From positions 1,984,001-2,048,000 of the forward strand of contig VWZS01003477.1 in NCBI GenBank assembly GCA_013397075.1: 64,000 nt of DNA, read 5' to 3'. Made by a program: the position numbers and the translations under genes. A model generated the notes under the pieces. That model made no database searches and had not been told where the DNA came from. It saw only the letters and a program-made list of their open reading frames with translations. The stretch comes from Rhabdornis inornatus (Eukaryota > Chordata > Aves > Passeriformes > Rhabdornithidae). This document shows positions 10,337-22,100 of the stretch, in pieces; the stretch's first letter is position 1; every line of letters begins with the position of its first letter.

Positions 10337-13300
10337 GGAGCAAAGGTTGCTTACAGTCTTCAACAAAAGAAAGCTGTCTTAAACAAGGTGAGAAATAGAA
10401 GAGAACAATTTTTATGTCTACTTTTTCTTTTTCAATTGGTTACTTTTTTCTTTCCAAGAAGTACTATTTTATTGCAATCAAGCTAACACATTAAAAAAGA
10501 AGAAAAAAAAAAGTCTCTTGAGAATATGTCTCTCAGTTTTATCTCATGCCATCTCCACCTCATAGCTCAAGGGTTCTGTTACAGATACTGCAAGAACAAC
10601 AATTTCTTTCTAGGTTTGCACAGTCATAACTCACAGTCAGCCACCAAATACATTCCCCTTGATGTCCTATGCTTCAAACCAGGAAGCTGACACATAGCTA
10701 CACTGGGTAGCTCAATTTACCCTTGAGATTTGAACTTCTGCTATGTGGGATATGAAAATAAGTAGACTACAGAAGATGCAGCATGATGTGCTGATTGTTG
10801 CAATAATGTAGCATGTACAAGGTGGAGGTAATCAAAACCCCTCCCCTAAAAGCATCAACCTTCCCACTCTGCCCAACACTCCCCCACCAAAGCAACCCAA
10901 AAAACACCTTAATAAACTCAAGTTAAAGTCGTATGTTTGGGAGGAAAAATATTTTAGTCCTGAGCACATTTGATTCTTAAAACATGTATCCTGTATCAGA
11001 GAAAGAACATTTTAAAAATGCAGTCCAGCAGCACATACTCAAAAGACTTAGGAATAGACTCTCTAAACAACTTCCAGAGTTACTAAATTATGGAGACAAG
11101 GCCATCACTTTATGTTGTGTCATAAAACAAAAATACAGCTAGTTCCAGGAACAACAGTGGAAGCTCCACCATACAGACACATCTACATCAGAAACACCAC
11201 CCTTGCTGTATTTCTGTGATAGAGCTGTCTCTCCATTATGCTGATTTCTCGATCAAAGAGAAAGCTTTACTCCTGTATTTGTCTTCCGCAAAGGAAACAT
11301 AAAATCACTCCTACAGTGAGTACATCCATCGGGAATGAGATTCTTTTTCCTCAACTCCAGCAGCATACAGTCCCAGAAAACAACAGGTGAAGCTTGTTCC
11401 AGGTGAAGTGTGAGATGCAGTTTTGTGGTTAATTCTGCCTCTGTACATTAGCAAACGTGCCACTTGCAAAATATGAAAAGCTTTCTTCCCTGCCCCGTTT
11501 TTAAATGACACCTGCAAATCACTAATCCAGTTGCCATTTATTTCCATACATCAAATTACAATCTTAACTTGTGCAAAACAACATAATAGTAATGATTAAG
11601 CCAATTACATCACAACACAGCTTAAAAAGGACACACAATGGAAGGATTAAAGCTCACTACCAAATAAGAGAGTCCTGTTCTTGATGGAGCTCCCCCACTG
11701 TGGGAACAGAAGTGTCTCTTTTCCTGTTGCACAAACTTGTGAGCCTTCTGACATGTAGCTGCTGGACTGCCATTAACAAACTTATTTATATTAATGCAGC
11801 ACTAAGCTGGGATCACGGCACCTCGGCATTAGCTGTGGAGGGCAGGCTCTGTGGCCAGCGCTGCCAACACGGCTTATGACGCTCCACAGTCCACAGACAG
11901 GCTGGGACATGTGCATGAGGTGATCTCACCAGGCTTAACTGAGTGAAGCCTCCCCTACCCTACGTTATTTGGGTCAGGTGGATGCTGACAGTAAAAGCCT
12001 TAGGGAAAAGGAGGGAGAGTAAACAGAGCATAGGCATTTAAAAAGTCAGGCATTCTGTTCTCTAGATAGGGCCAAACACCATTTGCAGCCTGTATGAAGC
12101 GTGTGCTACTGCATTTGACACCGTAATTCCAACTGATGCCAACATGCAGCTCCTACAACAATAAAATGTGGGTTAAATCTTTATATAATAACCAACCTTT
12201 CAGACTAAGATTTTCAATTCTACCTCAGGGATAAAGAGGTTCTAATGGAAATTGAGCATCTGAATCTCTTGGGAGGACTTTAAAAACTCCCACACACCTA
12301 TTTTTATTTGTTCATTGCCTTGGTCTTTAAATCAGCATCATTCAAAATGGTTAAACATTTTACCTTTTACTTCTGCCCTAGGCACCTTACTTTTTTTTCC
12401 TCTTTCTTTTTCACATCTTTGTATTCCTCCTATTTTCTCTGCCATCTGTGAACACTGGTCCCATCTGCTAAACTGTAACTTCCTACTCAGCTAAAATAAA
12501 CACAAAATAAATTGGTACTGCTAGTATTTTACACATCATCATTAGGCTTTAGGATTAATGGGACTCAAAGAGTTTCCAACTTTGAAATACATTCCTGTGT
12601 GTTGACTGCAGACTCAGGCAGATATCACTCCGCCTATTCACTCTTACTCTACATTGCTTTCTCGGCAACTACAATTTTGAAGGAACTTAGTAGATATGTA
12701 AGTTTATCCTCAGCAGAATTTGAACAAACCAGGCATAACTGTTAAGCCTGTCCCAGATCACCTATCAGCTGTTCATGATTTGCTATGTGGTCATTTCCCC
12801 TACGTCTCTCCATAGGTAGCCATGCATATATCACAACCCTTCTAAATATTGAAACAAAAGAACCAGTCAAAAGCTGCAAGTTTTTTTTTTCCTTTAAAAC
12901 AAGCATGCATTCAAGCACACACCCAAGTAAACGTGTAAATTAAACTGAACACCAGGTGTACCATCTTTGAAAAAGCTGTTACAGCACATCAACAGCTTCT
13001 TCCTTCAGTAAAATTAGCTGCACAGAAAACTGAATGGGTTTACTTCCTTGTGTTCAACCAAAAGAAAGCTTTGGACAGCAATGCAATCAAGTCTGTACAT
13101 ACTTATCAAATGACAATTTTTTTTTAACTGATTGAAAATGTCCTTAGATTTTTATGGCCTTTTAAACAGTACTAGTCTCACATATGCACAAAATGAAAAT
13201 AAGTTAGTATTAAAATGTAGTTTTTACTCTTAATAAAGGCCTTATGTCCTACATATGTTGCAGGAAGATTGTTTACTTATTTAGAAGTTGAGGAGGAGGA

Positions 13301-13505
13301 AACACTTTTAAGGACTACTATTAATGGTTTGCAATTTGCACCTGTTCCATGCTTAATGAGTAAAGATAGGATTTGGTACTTCAAGGTGCCTTTTCCCTGG
13401 GTATTTGACAGTTTGACAACTTCTTCTGTTTTCATTTTATTCTCTAAAATAAGAATTATTTTGTCTAAATCAATACGCATATCTTGCATCAAAAGCATCC
13501 TGTAG

Positions 13506-13874
13506 CTGATTTGTATAAACGCTTACGAGGATGATGATCATGATGAGCATCACCCAAGACTCAACCATTCAAGAGGCACACTACATCAGCCAGATCTTCA
13601 CTTTGCCAATGATAACTACAGCAAAGCTGAACAACGTTCTGATGTCTCATTCAGAACCTTTTCCTGGGAAACAGCCCCATTTGCTGCCAGTATGCATATT
13701 TACCATGAGACTGAAATCACAGAGAATTTAAGAATAACAAATGACATTGTACATTCTTTCAGTAGTCTACAAATATCCTTTCTAATATCCTTTTTTGAAA
13801 GACACTATTCTTGTATGTATCTACAGGCAACACAGCCTGTCAACAGCCTAAAACTAAGTGGCATCTTAGGATAG
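13506..13874 (+). other. Stop-free run of 122 codons, unrecognised
   Basis: From 13506 to a stop at 13872-13874 the frame is open. It begins with an acidic/histidine run (Glu-Asp-Asp-Asp-His-Asp-Glu-His-His, from 13527) produced by a short GAT repeat, and continues as a mixed hydrophilic peptide. An in-frame Met occurs only at 13692. No strong acceptor precedes it; the nearest is a weak CATCCTGTAG near 13505. No recognisable domain is present. The length is within what chance gives for this window. It is listed only because the composition looks protein-like. Confidence 0.15.
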
Positions 13875-16748
13875 GTGGAATGGATGCAGTCAAAAGAAGT
13901 CATCCCCTGCAGCAAGCTATGCTTCTGCTCTTGCATACAGAGAGGCTCTACAATGTTTCAAGCTGAGACATATGCTACACCCAAACCCAAAAAAGATAGC
14001 TCCCCTTAACAGTCTACAATAGCCCTGGAGGAAAATTCAGGCTAAAAGCAGGTACCAAGGAAAGCACTGCATGGTGCAAATCTTTAACCTTACATCCTTC
14101 TCAACCGTGTTATCTGGTATTCAACTTACTTTCTAGTTTATAAAAATAACTATTTTTCATTTAAAAAATTTTGCTGATACACATTCTATGTTGGCATACC
14201 AAATCATCTGTTAATGTAACAGAGACACTAGGATTTATTTGTCATTGAGACAGACAGTAAAGAAACCATCTCGTAAGGGAGAGAAGGGAAGAAAGTGCTT
14301 TTGCAGCACCTCTGAATAGACAATAAAAATAAATTCTGGGATTAGCAAATTTTGGATGATACATTTAGCTTTCTTTTTGATTGATAAAAAATATATGACA
14401 TTCCTAGACATAGACAGTTCCCTATATAACATAAAGCTACTATTATAAGAGAGTTTAAAAGATCCTGATGGTTCTGAAGATTAATTTTAGGAAAGAAGAT
14501 GCTTGGGACTCTCGACATTGATGTTCAGAGCTGGCAACAGTACTGATTCAGTTTTGTAAAACTGAAGCTTAGCAACAGAAAACACTTAAAAGTTTTTGTA
14601 ATAAAAAGGAGTTTCAAAGGATGTCCATCAGGATGACAAGACATAAAAACACCTTGTAAATCTAGCCATGAAAAAACTTAGAAGCCTCCTCCACAGTGCT
14701 TTTTTTTAGCTCTAAGAGTGAGTGGCGACAATAATCATCAGTAATATTTCTTTTTACCCACCTAGTCTGAAGGATTATGGAGATGAGCTTACAAGAGCTG
14801 ACCCTCCAGGTTTATTAAATATTCAATGAATATTCTGTATGCTTGCTGGGTATTAAATAAAAATCAGAAAATACTGCAGACTACCATGCATTATATACTT
14901 CAAATAATACCATACTAGCTCTGTTTGTTTTCTAATAATTTATTGAAATCACTTTATCACATACCAACATAAAAATGTACAATATAGACACAATGTAAAT
15001 TCTGGCATCATGAATATTTACAAATTTTTAAAGCCTTTTTTTCCCCCTGCTGGTTAATTTTGCTTACTGTATTCCAAATAAACCTGGAGAACTTGTTTAA
15101 TATTTTCTTACTTTTCCTTTCTACCTTAATAGTAACAGCACTGTTAATTTTTACCTGCAGTAACATCACAGCATATGGGCCTTCAGCAGCAGGAAACTCT
15201 TCACTGTCATGATTTAGCCTACTGTCCATACAATCTCCTTTTCCCTTCCCCATCCACTCTCTTCCTGAATAAATGGATATAGCATATACACAATCTGCCC
15301 TGATTAAAATCATCTGCCACTAGTGCTCAGTTAAAACAGTGGTCATCACCACAATGCTCACAGGCCAAAGAAACTTGAGCACTAAGCAGGACTCAGCCCA
15401 TCCACGTAGCTGGGCAGGTCTGAAGTCATCTCTCCAGCACACACTATTTATTGCTCGCCACACGCTGATCTACATTGAACACAGGATGATGCAGCTGTTC
15501 ATTTAACTACTTTCTACTCGAGATGCTCTGTGAAAAAGGGCCTGAACAAAGTGGCTTACTCAGCAGATTGCCAAGCAGACAGCAAGTACAATTTCTGAGT
15601 TGCAAATCTACGGAACAAGAACAAATTCAGCATTTGGGCAAATCCAATCTTAAAAACTACTGCTAACTACTGACCTTACATGTTTCCACATGGGTTTTTG
15701 CAAGTAAAACTTGCTCACAGATTTTATACCAAGAAAAGAATTAAGACAGCCTGTCTGCCACTCTCAGATTACCACACACAAGGGAAAGTTTCTGAATTGA
15801 CGGATGCAAGTCACAGGATCCTCAATTCTCAGGTTGAAAATTGTAATTTTTGGTGGCATCACATCCAACAATTCATATTGTTGGGACCTATATAACAAAA
15901 CTGCACCAAACTACACACCTTGTGTCCAAATGTAGCATCCTCGGAGGCCAAGACTTCAACCTGAAATTATAAGGAGAAAGATAATTTCAAATTTAGCCAC
16001 CACCAAGAACCTCTCTCTCCTGAGCACAGCCCCACAGTCCAGGCAAAGAAGAGATCTGTAAATGAAGGTGCCAGTCTGGATCAACCCTAGGAAACCTGCG
16101 TACGACAGGATGTGCAAAACTAACAGCTGACAATAGAAATCCTCAAGTGAGGAAACTCGGAGAGCATCCCTCATGACACAATCAAGGTTTCTCTACCTGA
16201 ATGACATAGAGTAGCTGTCAGTGTCCCAAAACTTACTGTACTACAGCTGGAACATTTTTCTCTGTACAGAGTTTTGACTACACCAAAAAGCTGTGCCTGA
16301 GTACAACCAGAATGATCTGCCATGGTAAGTCCTTGCAAAAAAAACTGGAAACACCTGACCTCTTCCCTTCCTGTTGCCTTCTAAGCAGACTGGGTACTTC
16401 TGCACCAGCACCAAGTGGAACAGCAACAAGGGGAAACTCTGCAGCCAAGGTCTTGGTTGCAGACTCCTGTCCTGTCTTGCACTAGAGAACTGTTTGAAAA
16501 CTGGAATTCAGGGAACACAAGCTCCCCTGGCAAAGGCTTAGACCAACTGGCTGAGAGATACAGTGAATGTCTGAAAGCCTGAGAAAAGCAAGCTGCCAGG
16601 TCATCAAGTGTTGCTCCAAAGCCCTCACTGGTTGCCACACACTGCACAGCTCTAGAGTTGATACGTGCTATTCTGCGACAACAGGAACAGATGTAGGAAA
16701 GCAGGCACACTGATTTTTCATTAGACCCCTTAAAAATACTTCACACTT
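13875..16748. other. AT-rich non-coding stretch
   Basis: No gene is recognised. A weaker CTCF-like match (12 of 13, minus strand) sits at 15041-15053. A possible 55-nt exon on + (16270-16324) lies between an acceptor TTTTTCTCTGTACAG and a donor CATG|GTAAGT. The minus-strand open frames at 15956-16710 resemble no known protein. Nothing else stands out. Confidence 0.5.
15041..15053 (-). promoter_or_regulatory. Weak CTCF-like motif
   Basis: TTCCCCCTGCTGG matches the reverse complement of the CTCF core (YGCCMYCTRSTGG) at 12 of 13 positions. It is on the strand opposite to the 10324 motif, the two being about 4.7 kb apart. The mismatch falls at a usually conserved G. Confidence 0.25.
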
Positions 16749-16978
16749 TGGCACCTTTCACCTGAGAATCTCAGTCTTTATGAATTCTAATTAATTAAGC
16801 TTCCCAATACACCAGTGAAGTCAGAAATGTCATCATCCCCATACAGAAAGAGAAGAGTGAGGAAGAAAGAGGTTGAATAATTTTTTAGTAGTTATGTGCC
16901 AAGCCAGGGACACAGTCATGGAAAGAATCCCAGATCTCTACTCTCAGGCTCACAGTTTAACAACTAGGAAATTCTCTA
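16749..16978 (+). mobile_element. MIR/CORE-SINE copy, near full length
   Basis: The landmarks run in the order of the amniote MIR-type SINE: TTGGCACCTTTCACCTGAGA, AATTAATTAAGCTTCCCAA, ATCATCCCCATACAGA, then AAGAGGTTGAATAA, AGCCAGGGACACAG, GAATCCCAGATCTCTACTC and AACAACTAGG. These correspond to the core, the 'gaggttaagtgacttgcc' section and the 'gaacccaggtctcctgactcccag' 3' section. It is tRNA-derived, non-coding and old. A second copy follows about 550 bp downstream in the same orientation. Confidence 0.82.
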
Positions 16979-17522
16979 TTTCTCTGATTTACATCCTATT
17001 TAGAATGCCTACTGCTGCATTATAATTTATACAACTAGTATAACTATAACTAATGTATCTAATCTCCAGTTTAACTTAAGAAGAGTGAAGGATTTAAAGC
17101 AAATCAAGAGGGAAAAAATGAATGTGAAGTTTCACCCTGAAGCACATTATAATGACAGAGTTATAAACCCCTGAACAAGAGGGTTTATAATGGAAAGGCT
17201 GATAAACTAACAATGATGGCGGCACTTAAATATATTTATGTCATGATCTAGCAACATATGGTATTTCTTCATCTCTAATTTAAAAAAGGGAGAAGAAAAA
17301 GAAAGTGGGAGGGAGATAAAGCATTCATAGGAACCAGGAATAAATGAAGCGAATGAACCTGGAGTTACCGAATTGTGACCTGTCCAGCTAATTAGGAATG
17401 ACAGTAAGAGGCTACAAAATAGCATCTCATTCAATAGGAGATAGGGAAAAAAAATCCAAGTAAATAAAATCAATCTAAAATGATATGATACATATCAGCT
17501 CCTTATATTAAGCTTCTAATCC

Positions 17523-17706
17523 TTTAGGCACTTTATAAATATTAAACAATCAGTCCTGGTGAGCCTGATAAATATCCATAATATATTTTACAGATGAAGA
17601 AACAGACAGAGGGTTAAGTGACTTGCCCAGGGCCAAAAAGAATAATCAGCCATTGGACTGGAAATAACTATATGACTGCTTGTCATAATACAGTGCCCTA
17701 CTCAGA
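17523..17706 (+). mobile_element. MIR/CORE-SINE copy
   Basis: TTTTACAGATGAAGAAACAG followed by GGGTTAAGTGACTTGCCCAG is the diagnostic MIR core. AGGCACTTTATAAATATTAA lies upstream and CAGTGCCCTACTCAGA downstream, in the expected order. The 5' tRNA-like head is missing or too diverged to see. Confidence 0.85.
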
Positions 17707-17930
17707 CGCTCAGGTGGCTTCTGAAAAAAGTCATTCCAATATCAGAAGGATCTTGGTAAGGGTTAATGTGGTACACATCTGAAGTGTGAATGCTCATTTT
17801 CACTAGGCTGTTTTCGTACAGCATCCAGCTACCACCACTAGACATACCCAAAAACCTTTCAAACTCACTGAGTTTTCTCTACCCAGCATTATGTAGTCAC
17901 ATATCCCAGATGCCATCTCCAGTCCCATTA

Positions 17931-18265
17931 ATCATAGAATCATAAAGGTTGGAAAAGAGCTCCAGCATCAAGTCCAACCTTCGAGGGAACAGAACCATGT
18001 CAACCAGACCATAGCACCAAGTGCCATGTCCGGTTGTTTCTTCAACACTCCCAGGAACAGTGATTCCACCACCTCCCTGAGCAGCCCATTCTAATACCTG
18101 ATCACCCTTTCAGTGAAGAAATACTTCATGATGTCCAACCTGAACTTCCCCTGGCAGAGCTTGAGGCTCTATCTTTCTGTCCTCTCACTTGCTGCCTGGG
18201 AGAAGAGGCTGATCCCTACCGGGCTACAACCTCAGTTGTTCTACCTTTCAGGTAGTTGTAGAGAG
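17931..18265 (-). mobile_element. CR1 LINE, 3'-end fragment, - orientation
   Basis: Reading +, the segment opens with ATCATAGAATCATAAAGGTT, the reverse complement of a CR1 3' end with its octamer-type tail. It continues with AGTCCAACC, CATGTCAACCAGACCATAGC, CAGGAACAGTGATTCCACCA, TCACCCTTTCAGTGAAGAA, TCCAACCTGAACTTCCCCTG, GGGAGAAGAGGCTGATCCC and CTTTCAGGTAGTTGTAGAGA. All are standard CR1 3'-region landmarks. Similarity stops abruptly near 18265, so the copy is 5'-truncated there. The open frames beginning just beyond it (18241-18743) are not CR1 coding sequence. Confidence 0.93.
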
Positions 18266-19054
18266 TAGATGCTTATTACTGCTACATTTCTATTGCGGAG
18301 ATTCATTAGGGGAAAAACGGAGCCTTTCTTTGTGCCACAGGGTGCTTCTCTGACTTCCTCCTTGAATCCACGAGAGTTGCCGATGCCTTGCCAGCCCCAG
18401 TACACTCTGTTTCTCCTTTGCCCTGCTGTCCCTCTCCTTCCCAAGGGTCCCAGCTGAGTGGACAGCCCCATTGAGCCTGTCCAGGGCTGCCTGTTCCCTG
18501 CCCCGCACAAGCACGATGTGGATGGGATGGCATGGAAACCCTGCACCAGCCCAGCACAGACTAGGCAGAGTTTTAGTTTGGCCTCTGCACTGCACCCTAT
18601 GTGCAGAGAGGCCACCTTACATGCCAGGACCCTCATTGCAGAGCAATGTCAATGTCAACTGTCAACACCTGGGCTCTGCTAAAGAAGCTCCTGCTCAGGG
18701 CCAACAGAATGTTCACAACTGCCACAGCTCCAAAACTCATTAATTAACATTGCACATTGACCAACACATGCACAAAACTCAATCCTTCTTTTCACCAAGA
18801 AACTGAGAGGAAGAACAAACTGTGACATCAAAGAGTAAAGCAGAAGTTTAAGTTGGTTTAACATACTCTTAGTCTCTTTTACATATAGAAATATTTTCTT
18901 TTATGCTTAGAAACATAAGGATCACAGAGACAGTAAAATGGCTTGAAGATAGATAACAATTCAAATTAAAAATGCTATTGAACTGGTCTGATAAAGCTGC
19001 TTCTACTTTTCCAGGAATGATCACACCACTTCTGTGACAAATAATTGCCCTCAC

Positions 19055-19152
19055 CTTGCAGATGATACAATGAAACATTCTCTGTATTCTTTGTTACTAC
19101 TGTGTTTAACAGTGCACTAGATTTCCACCTCCTTGTATAAAAGACACTTAAG
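19055..19152 (-). other. Candidate minus-strand exon (98 nt)
   Basis: On -, an acceptor TTATTTGTCTCTTACTTAG ends at 19153. A strong donor, CTGCAAG|GTGAGG, has its last exon base at 19055. The enclosed 98 nt lies in an open frame (18975-19193) with no stop inside the exon and encodes a basic, Thr/Asn-rich peptide I do not recognise. TAG instead of CAG at the acceptor is acceptable but weaker. Chance pairing of sites is a realistic alternative. Confidence 0.2.
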
Positions 19153-22100
19153 CTAAGTAAGAGACAAATAACTGCTGACACCATAAGATACACAACATAA
19201 AGGACTGAAACAAAATGTGGAAGAAGAGGTTTTCCCCATGCTGACCTTCCGAAAAAAAAAAAAAAAAGGCGCCAAAATGCATTACAGCCTACGCCGAGTG
19301 GACCCCCCTCTAGCGGGAATGCTCGTGTACTTCAATCAGCACCCACACCACCCTAGCAAAACAGAACATTACCTTAAGAATCAGGCAAGCACCATTTTTC
19401 TCTTTATCACCTTCAGAATATGTGCCTTCCATTCCAATACATAAAAATAAACCAGACACTCATTATTGCTTTAAGATAATCTGATGCTAATTAAGAACTT
19501 CCCATTATACACCTATTTGTGGCAGCTAAACATTTTCTATTTTAGTTGGCTGTTCTGAGTGTGTACACATGTAAATATCTTGGGTAGGTGGAGTGTTTTT
19601 CTTTTACAGTGAAAAATTCACTGCATCACCAAAAAGTGAAGACTTGATTCTTAAATGAAGAACTGTTGATTTCATGTATATATTTATCAGATACATCAAC
19701 TTTCCCCTAGGCACTGCTCCGAATCTCTTCTCCAGTCCACACTTTCCGCTCCTCAAAATACAGTGCTACAGTTGAATACTGTTTGCCCTGTATTTAATTT
19801 CTATGTAAAAGCAATTTTTGATCACTATTCTTTGGTCAGTTTTTTTCCAGTTTATCTGAAGAACCAAACAGCCTTGTTGCTTCTAATAAACAAACCACAC
19901 TTGCAGTATCCTGCAATTCTGGGCTAGAAGGCTATTGTAAGTGGTAAGGGGTAAATGAAGGGGTTGTATTCTAGGGAAGATGTGTATTAACCATACACTG
20001 TGGATAAATTACACGAGACACAATTAGTGGTTTAAACGGGAGTATCCCACAGCTGAAGCATGCCTGTCCTGCCTGGGTAACTGACCCTTCCTACCACCTG
20101 CTTCCCACTGCCGCCCCCAGTCCAAGTGCAGCCTTCTGAGATGGCTAGGATAGGGTCCAGAAACTTTCCCAGTGCATGACAAAGTGAACTTCCCACCTCC
20201 CTGCACAACTTACACGGACTTCAAAATTGGCAGCTATGGCCAAGACCACTACTGTTTATGTAGTATTCTATGATTCAACATTCGAATAAAGCAGCATCTA
20301 GTATTTTTTTATAAGATGAAAGGATTCATAAAAGTCATGTCAACCTGAAGGACCCAATGGATAACGTGTGGAGTACCCTGAAACAAGATGGGGAGTAGCC
20401 TTGAGTCTCTTTTTGTCAGAAGTAATGAAACTTTGTCAGTAGTTCTATTTTGCTTCTCAATAAATGACTCATACAGACCCAGTTCGACAAAGAATATTGC
20501 ATCGTGACCAAGAGACTTACAGTAAATTACACACAGTCATTTTTACTTCCCTGTCAAAGAAAAAAGGAGTTGAAACATAGATAGAACCCTTGAGGTGCAA
20601 TGCTGAACATGGCCTTTTTGGAACAAAGTTTTACAACCTAGTGATCAGATCGCACAAGGAATTATTGTAATCAGTCTTCTTCAAAGCCATATTCAGCATT
20701 GGTTCAGTCCTCAGCTCAGCCCAGGTCCTTCTTGGCTCATCAAGACATTGTTTGAGATAGGATTAGGTGAAACTAAGCAAGAGTCATGGGAAGTGGAATA
20801 TTCATTTAAGAGGAGGAATTACAGCCACACTTAATGCCCAGACTGTTATCCAAACAACAGAATATGAAATACCAAGTACACAAGGACAAAAAAACTAACT
20901 CACAAAAGACATGGGTTACAAAAATCCTTTCCACCCTGTCTGGGGGAATCTGAACATAAGCACTAATAATAATTTCTGATGCATGCTGATTCCCATGTAA
21001 TATTCTGTTAACATGAATGTTGAGAAGGATCATCGATCTACATTTAACTACCCAGGCAAAAACTTCTAACGCAGCACACGCTTAACGCTGCTCTGAGACT
21101 TGGGCTGGAGCTCCTCGGAGTTCACCCAATGGAGCCACTATTTGCAGCTGGCAGGTGAGGGGGATACAGCTACTCTGACAAGGGACGCAGTAGACTCGAG
21201 CAGCTCTGATCAAGACAAAATATTTTATATGAGCACTTACAGTTTCTGTGGTTCACACATGAGAATTTGCCCAGCTGGCTGCAAATTTTATAGGCTTTCT
21301 ATTGTCATTTGTTTGACATTATTATTCTAGGAAAATTATAGCACAGGGCTTCTCTGATACCTAGAGGGTTTTCGCCAACTGCCTGCTTACTAAAAAGGTA
21401 TGCCTCTGGCTCTTCTAAAATATGTTCAAAACAAAACAAGTGTGTAAGTTAATACCTGCATTTTGCAATACGTTCATTTTCCCTGTTCAGTAACGATCAA
21501 TCAGTTTAGAAACTCTCTTCCCCGTAATAACAAAATCTAAAAAGAATGAGGAAAGACTGGTGCATCCTCTTGAATTACTACTGCCAGATCACCTTCTTGC
21601 TGTTGGGGTGCACTTCTTGCTCAATCATGCCAAGACACCGCATCACAGTGTCCAATTCAAACTGGTCTAGTACCCATTTTTGCCCTCTGACTTATGCAGG
21701 ACCTGGTGACATTTTCCAATCCTGGGGAGGGAGAGGCTCTGTAGTTTCCAACAACTCAGTGTGTCACATCAGCCCAGGTGCAGAGCAATGCAAACATAAC
21801 TCCAATTACTATTTCCACATACCAATCTTGCTGAGCTGCCTATAGGAAATAGCCTGGATAGCATGGAACGCTGAGGATGCTGTAGTGCTTGGTGCAGATG
21901 CACCCTCATAATCCTTTTCTAGTGTAGATTTTCAGTGCTTAAGTTTTTTCCATCAGCCCACCCAACCACACACCACCAGTTCCAAACTCATCTTTTAAAT
22001 GAAGGTGATAGAAAGTTAATCTAGTTTTCGTTTTTCAAAGCCCTTATCTTATTTTGAAGATTAATACAGCTATAGTCATTAATATCTTTATGAAATCCAG

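Larger units (their letters stand above)
8851..13505. other. AT-rich non-coding stretch
   Basis: No gene is recognised. The stretch holds a candidate exon (9645-9776), a CTCF-type motif (10324-10336) and several A/T tracts. Open frames of up to about 140 codons at 9004-9561 lie on opposing strands and resemble no known protein. A GC-richer spot near 11810-11900 shows no further structure. Confidence 0.55.

Noticed and set aside
18241..18743. Several overlapping open frames next to the CR1
   Set aside because: They are in a locally GC-rich patch, on both strands, unrelated to CR1 reverse transcriptase and to any protein I know.
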